The position numbers and the translations under genes were made by a program. This document shows, piece after piece, positions 50,001 to 62,000 of a stretch of 64,000 nt of DNA. Origin of the DNA: Angiostrongylus vasorum (Eukaryota > Nematoda > Chromadorea > Rhabditida > Metastrongylidae); assembly GCA_018806985.1 (NCBI GenBank), contig JADANN010000464.1, forward strand, positions 1 through 64,000, read 5' to 3'. The notes beneath the pieces were generated by a model. The model saw only the letters and a list, made by a program, of their open reading frames with translations, was not told the DNA's origin and made no database searches. Numbering within the stretch: position 1 is the stretch's first letter; each line of letters begins with the position of its first letter.

Positions 50001-53000
50001 AATAAACCACATCAGAGTAAACCGAAAGTTTTTGGCTAATCGATGTCGATGTTGTCCCAAAAATTCTACAAGTGATCAGACCACCGGCTCTTTGCAAGAT
50101 TCCATTTCTCGCAAAAAGAAGGAAAAAGCCGCTAATTTCAAAGACCGAAGTCCCAAAACCACTATAAAGTGGGACTTATTCAAGCTTCGCCAATTACAAG
50201 ACCAAGATGATTGCACTCCGACGCCCAGACGGAACAGTTACAGCGTCCAGAAAGGCAATGGAGAAAATTGTTCACGAATACTACTCAGATCTCTTCGATA
50301 GCCACGTCCACCTTCCATGATGTGAAATAAAGGAGGATGGATATGTTGTACCACCGGTTCTCTTTTGCGAAATCCGACATGCCATTTTGTCATCGAAAAA
50401 ATCGAACAGCGCCAAGCCCGCACAAGATAAGGCCTGAACACCTGAAGAACCGTCAGTCCTCATAAACACACTGGCTCAGCTCTTCACACCTTACGTGTCT
50501 GAGTGCAAGGTCCCTATTCAATGGAAGACCAGCAAGACCGTGCTAATGTTCAAGAAGGGTGACCTCCACGATATCGCAACTATCGCCCAATCTACTTGCT
50601 GTCTGTCGTCTACAAACTCTTCACTCTTGTCATCCTAAATCGGATTGACAGAACACTTGACGAAGGGCAGCCATGTGAGCAAGCAGAGTTTCGAGAAGGA
50701 TTTAAATACGATGGACCACATCCACACGATTACAAGACTCAATGAAGTATCCCGAGAGTACAAAAAGACCGCTCTGTCTCACTTTCATCGATTTACAGAA
50801 GCCCCCTTAATTCAACTGAGACAGAAGCAGTCATGGAAGCCCTTGATAGTCAAGGAGTATCTACTCAGTACATAAGGATTTTTCGTGAGCTGCACAAAAA
50901 TTTCACAACCAATACATCACCATCCATTCTACAACGATGTTAACATCAACATCAAAAGAGAGGTTGGGCAAGGCGATACCATCTGGCCAAAATTATTCAC
51001 CGCCACGCTCTAGGGACGTCATGCGAACATTGGAATGGGACAACATGGGAGTGAAAATCGATGGTCGGCAATTACACCATCTTCGTTTTGCTGATGACAT
51101 CGTCCTTATAACACCAAACATTAGCCAAGCGGAACGTATGCTTGCCGACTTTGATAGAGCCTGTGGAAAGATTGGTCTTCGGCTAAATCTCACAAAAAAC
51201 GATGTTCATGAGGAACGGATTGGTTTCGTATGCCCCATTCACGTTCAATGGAACTAATATCTCCGAATGCTCCAGTTATGTCTACCTAGGTCACAGTGTT
51301 GAGTAGAAGGAAACGAGCGTCTTCGAAGAGCCTTCAAGAGCGTCGAGGCGAACGTTTTCGACTCAATGGTACTTCCTGCCTTAACGTATGCGTCAGAAAC
51401 CAGGTCGCTGCGTAAGTAGGGATGAAAGATCACTCAGCGTTATCGAACGCTAAATCGAAAGGACGATGCTAGGAGTATCCCGTTCCACTCAAGTAAGGGA
51501 AGGGAACCGAAGCTCCGACCTGCGTCAACGGTCAAAAACCAAGGATGCCATTCTGTACGCCAAGCAGTCGAAGATAAGGTGGGCCGGACACCTAATGCGT
51601 ATGAACGACAACCGATGGACAAGAGCCGTTAGTGACTGGATTGCTCGAGATGTTAAACGTACTGCAGGAAGACCACCGACTCGATGCTCAGTGTTCTTTA
51701 CGAAAAGCCTAGAAGAAAGATATGATGCTCGGCGAGTCCTTAGAGGAAGCAGAACCAATTGGGTTACTCTTGCACGCGGCAAGGAAAAACGGAAAATTTA
51801 CTGGCGCCCGCTCGAGTTACTCGACGATCAACGGGGCTACAGGTGATACAGATGATACTCGTAACACCACGGCTCTGAGGAAGGCAAAATCGCCGAAACG
51901 TCAGCCATCGACCAACCACACCATCAGCAACGACAACAACAACGACACCGACAACGAAGACCTATACGAACCTCACATCAGCTTAAAAAGATCAGTTTAT
52001 AAGATCGTATAAATAAATAACTTACTGCTTCTTTAGTTTGAATATTATGTAGTGGATTTGTTAAGTACCTTGTTTTTTTTCAGTGAGTTGTATAAAGATA
52101 TGAATAAAAAAAATGGTGATAAAAAAAACAACAAAACTAGTTAGCAAAAGGATCAGTACGAAGAATAACCATTAAAAACCTACGAAAAACAAATTGCGTT
52201 GCAGCAGCGGTGATGTTTCCTTTATAATTTGATAAAGCAACGTTCACTGGTTTTTCTATGTGCATAACAACTTGCGAAAGTTAGCTAAGAATTTACTTGT
52301 TGGTAAGTTTGCGGTTTCCCACTCTACACTTAATCTAAATTCGCAACTAATTCAACAATGTTCTACACCTACAGTAAGCTATTCAATTAACTGAAGTCTT
52401 ATTTATTAGTATTATAGCACTTACATAGCATAATTTCACAAAGTTGTCATTTGAGAGTATGCGAGTGTCGATACCGAGCAGAACAACTGATGCGAAGGTA
52501 CACATCGACCCAACGATAATCAAGTTGTTTAAGTTTGGGGACGACATCTTGATGAACCTACAACCGATACCACAGCTGTATGAACGACAATGGAGAAGCT
52601 AATGACCCGAATTTAAACACAAAGCATCAAAAACATTTCCGCTTTTTCCTCAAATATTTAAGTTTTCAAGTTTTTTTTTCGATCTGCTTAATTTATTATA
52701 ACTCACCTGTGATTTCGATATTTGATGTTGATGAACAAGAAGATGAGGGCAAGTGAGATACCGGTCAAAGCAAGGAACGACATTACTACGAATAACACAT
52801 TCGAAATATATTCTCGTTTTCTCTCAATTACAGTAGCGTCAAGAGGAGGTTCCCAATCTGAAACGAAACATAGTCGAGAGAAGCAGGAGTGAAAAAAACG
52901 TCTAGGAACCAGTAAAGCTTCCTCAGAGGTATGTCATGTAAATCTGACAAGGTAAACGAAACAGTCTGAAACCTCCGAGATCACTTGTCATTATGAACAC

Positions 53001-56000
53001 ATCACTAGCGCCGTCGTAGTGTCCAATATCGTTGTAGGCACCACTTCGCCATTGTCGGATGTCGATGAGTCCTAAGCGTTCGTTGTTCTCGAAACGAACA
53101 CGGCCCTTCAAGAATTAGGTCTGGTTCGACTACTGGAGGAAAAAAAACGAGAAAAAAAACACCGTTACTGAGACGACGACCTACCGTAACGCCTTCAAAT
53201 GAGCTGTTGTTGATCGCTGACAGCAGCTTCACGTGTGAGAACGATGCATTTGCACCAAGGGCTTGACTTAGAGCTATTGCTAGCGTCCACAGCCCATCAT
53301 AGAGATAACCTTGCCAGATATTCGGCGATTCCCGTTGGAGTTCAGTCCAAATATAGGGACGCTCGCTAGAAACATGAACGTATGCTGTTTAAAGAACACA
53401 TACTGTCTAATAATGTTGGATTCTTTGAAGCCGGTGTAGCATTAGTTAAAGTTGCGCTGCAATACACACGTACACGTTGGCTTGACAGGCTTCCCAGGCA
53501 AACCAAGAAAAGACTTGTCTGGGAGAATAATAACACTGGTTTGATACATCTGTAGGTCACTGCAAGTCATTGTATTGGCCAAATATACGTCATTTCTTCG
53601 ATGATACGAATAGAGTCGAATGTGCTGCGCATTTCTAGAGAAGTCACCGATGCTGAACTCCTTAGCACCCATTCTTTATAAGTTTTTCCGAGCCTTTTCC
53701 TTTATTTCTTTTCCTTACGCTTGCAAACCTTCCAAGGTATTTTAATGGTTAAGTTCCATGTAGTCATTCCGTGAAAAAAAGTCCTTGAGAAATGCTTAGC
53801 AGGATGAAATTTTTCCTTGTTTCTCTTCATTGGAAACTTCAACTTCTAAGCCGCTCTAAGCATCTATGGTGAATGGCGTTCTTGATTCTTCTGACACTCC
53901 TGCTTTTAATCATGGAAAATTTCTAATGGTCTCTTAGTACAATGGCTTTTTAAGTGACAAAGGTAAAACAACCATTTACCCTTTTTTGTGAAAAAAAATA
54001 GAGACTTTAACCATCAATACTGTGCAGCTAAGTTAACGAAAGTTGCAGAGCAACAAGTTCTTCAATACGAACGTTTATGCAAATTAGTTTTACGTTTCGC
54101 TGCTCCTATAGGAGATCTGGGGGTGGCATTCTGAGTGTGTATAGCAAAGCATTTCACCGACCGCCTTACTTTTATTATTTACGAGTCCTTAAAAAAACCT
54201 TACGCTGCAAATGCTTCAATAAATTCTGCGGTGTGCAATCACTTCTTGAGCAGTCCTTCGACTCACAGTTCACGGATGAAAAGCTTTCAATCTTTGTTTC
54301 TTCGATTTCAAAAGAAGAAAATTTTTCCCAACCCAAAAGTCGAGATGGCTTTCCCTGATGACGATTTGAAAGCGCTCTAGTGCGCTTATTTCGACACCCT
54401 TCAAGCGAGCAACAGTTGTCTAATATTAATATACTTGTCAAGAAAAAGTTTCCTGAGACCTACACGATTCTTGATGATGGACGATTCAATTATTAGTGAT
54501 ACACGTAGTCTTTATATCTACATTGAATTAAAGCGATCTAGTATGATGGTTACGTGGAAAGCATAAATTTTTTTTCTTTGAAGTCACAAAACTTTGAAAA
54601 AAAAAGGGTTTAAATGCCGTGACATCCGGCCAAATTCATCGACTATTCCATCTCCTATAGGTACGATAGGTATTACACTTCCGAACTGTCCCTTTACTAA
54701 AAAAGAAACTGATTTCACCCACTTTGCCGCCAATAACATGACTTCGATTATCCTTCCGTACCAAGGCAAATTCGACAGCAAAGTGTCCTTCGAACACTTC
54801 ACTCATTTCCGCTGCTGTACAATTCTCTACACCAAAAGACATCCATCTAAAATTTGATAGTAAACCACAAAGAAAACACAATAAAGAACCATTGAAAAGA
54901 CTGCCTGATTTTTTTCCCCTTCTCAGACTTTTTTCATAGAGTTTTTTTAACATTGTGAAAGAACCATTCACCTTCTATATAACCCCCTTTATCTCTACTT
55001 TCCCATACAGAAAATAGCACAGTACTATTAAAAATAAAGCAACAAAAGTTTGGAATACTGTCAAACATTTAAAGACAAAAACGCAAGCAAATTGACACAT
55101 CGTATCGGTTCGCCACACAGGTGGTTCTGAATGCCAAGTTTTCATTCAGTCACCGCTACTGGATTACTGGAATCGAAATCATGGAAGCTTCTTTAGGGTA
55201 ACAATCAACCTCGAAAGCTTTATGCTTCTGTGCTTTTATTCAGAGATATTACCTTAATTTCAACTACCATACATTCATTATCAGAACAAAGCTGACTGTC
55301 ACTAGAAAGATCACCTACCCCATTGAATGATATCCAGGAAGAATCCATGCATAGCTTTCGCCGTACATCTGACGATGAAAAGCTTCGCATAGCACAATGG
55401 CTGCCATATCTTCAGCTACATCCACGACCAAGATTCGAACATCACGTCGCTAAATAACGTAGTTTCCGTTTTTTATTTAAAAAAAGAGCTCCACACTTTC
55501 TGGAGCAATTGACTGAATGTTAATCTTAATTAAGGTAGATTTTCTAAACCCATTTAAAATGCCTTTTTGTTCCTATAAACAACGGAAATATCACTATGCC
55601 AATCTTTTATTTGCTGTCTATTACAATTTTTCACGGCAGGGTACTATGTGAAGTACAATCGTAATGATGCTGCGGTATTTGCAAAACTACGGACGGTAGG
55701 TGTCTGCGGTGGGGATCGAACGCGTTATTATCCTCTCCGGAGAGTAACGCGTTCACCACCACACCATGCGGGTCCTTCGTTTCGCCTGTCTCTCAGCTAG
55801 TTCTATCGATCACTGCTATCAGTAATCACTCGTCCACGGGATTGATCTAGGGAGCTCAAATTGGCATTGAACCCAGTTAAGCTGAGGCTGTAGTTCAGAC
55901 CAAAATGTCAACTTTTTTTTAGAAATAGAAAACTAGCTGAGAGACAGGCGAAACGAAGGACCCGCATTGTGTGGTGGTGAACGTGTTAGCCGCCGGAAAG

Positions 56001-59000
56001 GGTAATAGCGCGTTCGCTCCCCACCGCGGACACTTGAGGTCCGCAGTTTTGCAAATATCTCAACATTATTACAGAGATATCATCCTTTGCCTTGTCCTAG
56101 TAGCGAAAATCACTCTTGGTCATCAGTTTTTTCGGTGGATTATGAATGAAATTATCTACAACGAGCGATAAAACTCTTTTTCTGAAATTTTGAAAAACTT
56201 CTTCGTCAACTGAGGCAGAGAGTTGCCAACAACGTAAAGAGAAGTGTAGCGTAGTGGTTAGAGAAGGCCTGCACTATACATACAAGTTTTATTCGACCTC
56301 ACGTCCTGAGCAAAGAAACCCTCCATATTCTGGGTGGGTAGCATGGTATCAAATTTAGCTGAGAGGTCAAAAGCACTGAGAGGCTACCGCAAGTAATCGT
56401 ATAGGCCAGGCCTCCATCGAGTCACCTCTACGATAACACCGAACGCTCCGGTTTTTTTTTGTCGTTCAACAACCTTTCACGAGTTCTTCAAATATCAACC
56501 CCCCACCCCATCCTGCTTAATTCGTCCCTAGCGCACCACGTGTTGTCCATTGGCGGTGGAAGCCTTGTATATCAAAGGACTGCGACACTGGTTCGTCCTA
56601 CATCTCGCTTATTCCTTGGGGATCTTGAGAAGCTCTTCGTTATATCACTCCAAAGAGACAAACTTCACTAGAATTTCTGCGGTCGTCCAAATGCGAAAGT
56701 TAAAACGGAAATAGATGGTGCAGTGGTGGGCATCTATAAGAGATTTGGTTTCTTTCTGGGTAAATCTATGAGAATGTGATTTTGAAAGAAACCATTGTTG
56801 TATGCACTGCTATCACTTTGGGTTGTTAACAGTTGTCGATGTACCAAGATATCAATATCGATGAGTCAGCTGTAAATGAGTTAACCTTGACTGATTTCAG
56901 ACTTAATGTCATCTTTCCGCTTCTTTTTTCTCAAAGAAGATTACAAAACTTTAGGGTCCGACGTTTATGAGATGGTTTCTTAAGACGCTTCTCACAATTT
57001 ATAGCATAACACTACACTGGTGAAAGGCTCTGGAAACGCAGTGCTCAAAGTTACTGAGTAATAATAACACATGGTAGATGTTCCATCATGCGCCCAGACA
57101 ACCGCATTTCACCTCGCCGGGTCACAAAATCTATGCCGAACTTTTCTGAGAGAAAGCTTCCTTGGATCAACAATAGTCAGCGACCACTTGTGGTGTCGAC
57201 TTCAGAAGTTTGATAGAGCTATCGAAGGATTGCAGAAATAATCAGCAGTCGAGATTCATGAAGAAGAGCAAATGCTCAAGAAGCAGATGAACACGGAAAT
57301 TCGAAAACCTTCCTGAACGACCAGAACGAGAATGCGAATCTAGTTAGTCCTGAAGCCGGTACAGTGCATAACAACCAGTAATGTAAGCAACTAAAGAAAA
57401 AGTGACATTGTTGCTCTATTGGAGTTTACCTTTAGTTCGTCGAGTTCATTTCCAATGTTGTCCATTTCGTGTTTGGTCACACCTGCCGTATACGCCACCT
57501 TGATACCGTAACTGTGTTCGAGTTTTGTGGTTAGTGATTCATGCGGCTGAAATCAAAGCGTTGACTTAATAATCCCAGCCAGATCATATCAAGAAAAGAC
57601 TAGGCTATTTCTTTTTTGGAATTCTATGAAAAAAAACAAAGGTAACACAAAAATTCGGCAAAACAAGCAATTTTAAGGTGGATAAAGGATGACTGCAATT
57701 GCCCATTTCCTAAAATTTTTTTCTTTTCATTTTTCCAAAAGTTTTTTCTTTTTCCGTTTACCCTGTGAACTGTTCAGTTTTCCGTTGTTGTACATGCGAA
57801 TTCCCACCACGAATCCACGAAGAATTGAAGCTCCGATCACAAAGAGTTTGATAGCAGCTTCTATGCTTTCGTCTCATTATTCGTCAAGCAAAAGCAGATA
57901 TTCTCTCATACACTTTTTTCCTGGCTTACACCAATGTCCCTTTGGAGCTGACTTTTGCAAAGCATAAAAAAATAAACCAACAGTTGAAGTTAAAATGACG
58001 ACGTGGAGTTCGACTTACCAATGCATACCTTGGCTCGTCACTCTGTTTTAGAGTGCCGACTTTCCTCCAGCCAAAATGATTTATCAGACGGCATTTCGCA
58101 TTGTTCAGATTACGATCACCAGGAACGACTCGAAAAAAATGTTGGATAGAGCTGAAACGACTGAATAATAACAGCAATGTTTGAAAAATCGTTTAATAAA
58201 CTTTTTTCTCTGTTTGGAAAATGGTTTAAACTGAGGTGTGGGTAGATGGAAATTGGCCGCCTAAATTTAATCACTCGTCTACTATTAGGTATTGGCACAT
58301 AGATTGGCTAGGCGAGAGTGTTATTCACATTCCATCACAGATTTCTATAGTTTTGAAACAAATATGAGACGAAGATGCTGACAGACAGCCCCAAATAACA
58401 AACACAATACGCTGACACAATCACTTCATCACCAGCTTGTTGTTAATCATCTGAGCATTATTGTTTCGATTTTCATTTTCGCTCACTGCAGAAGCTCAAG
58501 ATGACAATCTTCAGCTAACCTACGAACATTTCAGTGACCTTACAAGACAATTAAATCGTCTTACGCGAACACTCAGCGTATACTCTTCATGTGATTTTGC
58601 CGCTCGTCGTTATTAAATAAGGAACAGCACGATGACAACAGACCAAAAGCACGAGCATGAGTGATAGGCTAGGAATGATAACTGATGACTATTCCTAGGG
58701 CTTTAAACAGCTTACAGATATCGTTATTTACTGCAAAATGCTTCTTCTTTGATTATTCCTAAGTGCCAGGTTGGACAACTGTTCAATGTAATAAAAGAAT
58801 ATAGGACAAAACGTTCGGAGTGATCAAGTTGTGTGCCTATCCATACTATCGCACACGTGATTTGGTACATATTTGGCCTACACCTGCAGAAGCCTACGAT
58901 GTAAAAACGGCTCTGTGCACTGTTTCTGTCCTATCAGACAACTCTGGCATCAATTCGCAGACTTCGGAGAGAAAGACGGCTTGGTTAACTCTAGTGTTGC

Positions 59001-62000
59001 CTCGAACTAAAACCATTTATGTACCCTTACCAACACTGGCCGCTGAGGTGAGCTCACCTTCTGGTGTCAAAAGAATCCGATTTTCTACAGTTGTATCACA
59101 GTCGAACAACTCTTTAATTAACCAGAATAGCAATAGGAAGAAAAAGTTTTTCACAGAAATTTCATCTCTACTATCCAGAAGTCGGAACACTCCACCTGCC
59201 CTTTTTCATCATTTATTGAAGCATGGGATTCTCGAACAGCGAAAACTAAGAGGGGCGAATATTTCTTCTCACAGAAGTGGATAGATGGTTGTGAGATTGT
59301 TCTATAAACGACATTCAACATTTAATGAGATCAGAAGAAGCCGAAGACTTGAAACTGAATGAGTACTTGTCGTCAGAATATCAGCCTTCTTTTACAATCG
59401 CATTTATCTCCTTGTGTTATGTTCTTTGAGAGGCGTTCGTGAGAATCCAGTTTTGATTTCCGTCCACGGTAAGGAATTATCGTTGATGAACTTAGCACTA
59501 GTAATGTGGTTACGCTCACCCCTTGGGGATCTTGATTAAGGACTTATTTGCCAGAGTTGAGATCAGCCGAACGAGGCCGACGAGGCTGTCCGACGAATAA
59601 GCGCTTCTGACGCTTGATTCACTTAGGCACTCAATCATGCTGCTTATCTGCTTCACATCAGTCGCCAGTATGGAACAACAGCCGTCTAAACTATCTCGAA
59701 GTCGACTTCATGTAAGAAAGCCTATTTCGATGATAATAAAGGCTGCGTGGTCTGCAGCCAGGTTTGTGTTACTGTAGAAAAACATTTCTTTTATTTTTTG
59801 AAAGAAAATAACGGAAAAAGTTGAAAAGCAAAAATAACTCTGGTTTTCTGAAATTGACATGAATCCAGCAATAGCTATTACGAGACTTCTGAATTTCCGA
59901 AGACGACAGATGTATAAATGCATGCCAACCAATGAAGAGACTTCGTCAATTTTGCTTTTCTCAATGAATTCACCTCTAAGTTTAAGATTTCTATATGTAG
60001 TGCAATTTTTGTTAGTTTTGATCTGGTCTAAGCAAAAACGCAAAAGTGGCTATTCTTTAAGGTTGATTCGCTATGATTTCGGGTACGGTATCAGACGCTG
60101 ACTAAAAAGAGAAGAAAAAAACACAATAAACGTAGTAAAAAAAAACCAAATGAAAAAAATTTGCTCAATAATAAAATCATCATTGCCTAAGATTGATTGG
60201 ATTATCGTCTAAGCGTTGGGGTGGAAGTGACTAAATCTTCATTACACTTTTAAAAGCAGCCATTTTAATGCTAACACGCAAGTAATGCAGGTTATGTATC
60301 TAAGTACGACGAAGGGAAAAACTTAACATTGAAACTAAGAGGCGTATCAAAAAATTCAAAGAAATAATTATTAACCGTTCGGCGCTCACTAGTCATTGAG
60401 AGATATTCCATGTCTTCGACCCCATTCGTAACATCGTAACAGGTAATTGAAGGCATTTTATTTGGCCTATGAAATGTTTTCTAGAACCCTGCTAATGTAT
60501 TAATTTGATAATTTATATCTTCCCGGAATACCCCGGTCCTAACTCGAGGACTCCAGAAGGATGGAGAGCATGGTTTGCCCGATCGCAGAATCGAATCAAT
60601 GAACACATTTGTATTACACGGCATCTCACCGTGCAATACACGGGCCCGAGACAAACTAAAATCAAAATTATGGGGACTAATAGTGCAATGACGGTCGTTT
60701 TCGCCTTTTACAGCGTATAACCAATCTTAAAATGTCGTGGCGTAAAAATTGGTCCACAAACCTCATGAGAGTCAGCGGTGGCGAATTTTGCATGTGTTTC
60801 GGCGTAACTCAGCTGTGCAATTTGCCAGTACTTCAGCGCCATCGCTACCGGTTCGTTCACCTGAAACTCGTCATAAGGAAAATCTTTTTGTTTTATGTAA
60901 AGCAGTAAAGATTTCAAGCAAAAAGCTGATAAAAATGTAGATATTTAGATTTACAGGTAGTTTAACTCTTACTCTACTACTGCAGCCGGAAAAAAGACAC
61001 TGAACTCCTTGAAAGTTGCTTGAACTTGCTAAAAGCCCCTAAATTTTCTGTTCCCGAAGAATTTCGATTATTCTCACCAATATCTTCTAGAACCGTGTAC
61101 GATTGGATGTAATGCGATCCCACTCGATCCAGTCACGAAGATTGAATAACTGTGGACAATCGACTTGGATCAATTCATCTCTGAAGACGGCGAAGATGGG
61201 GAAACGTTAGCCGAATATATAAACCTGTTGTCGCCTCTCAATGAAAAAAAATATCCAGTCACGATGACTTATATCGGAAGGAACAACTGTAGACAATCGA
61301 CTTGTATCAGTACGGCGCTGAAGACTGCGAAGATGCCGAAATGCTAGCCGAATGAGGTTTCTTATAAACCTTTTGTTGCCTTCTCAATGAAAAAAAATAT
61401 CCAGTCACGATGACTTACATCCGAAGGAACAACTGTCGACAGTCGACTTGGCTCAATCCAGCTCTCTCAAGACATGCTGATTAGTTACGTCAAAGCTAAA
61501 GGAAAGTCGGCTACCGAAATATTACCAGTTATTTATTCCACTTAGATCTGCGTTTTCATAGTAACCAAACTTTTTTAGCACTTAAAACAACTTAAATAAA
61601 ACAAATATTTCTACTTCAACGACTCCTGAGGAATACTGAGTGACGATGAGTTGGGCATGCCATTATCATAATCGTCGACGCTGATTTCATTCTTCATTAC
61701 TCTCATCGCTAACTTGATACTTGGTACTTGAATGGCCCGCCCTCACTGGTTGTGCGGATCCCAGCATAATCTCCACTTTTCGGAGATTTGCCGGTTCCCT
61801 GTGGTTCCCTGGAATTGTGGTCCCCTGGAATTCCGAGGGTCAGTCTGGCCAAAGTCTGCCCCAGGTCTTCACCACCACAGGCAGTCACAGCCCTTGTGGA
61901 TCAGAGGGAGATTTGCCATCATGCGACCTTAATACCAAGACGGTGGTGGATCCTAGTATTGGTTTACTCTTAGCTAGGCTTCCTGATGGGAAGGCCAGAC

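Noticed and set aside
58820..59284. A 154-codon plus-strand ORF as an independent gene inside a gbb-2 intron
   Set aside because: It overlaps a decayed SINE body, has no recognisable domain and no splice or promoter context.
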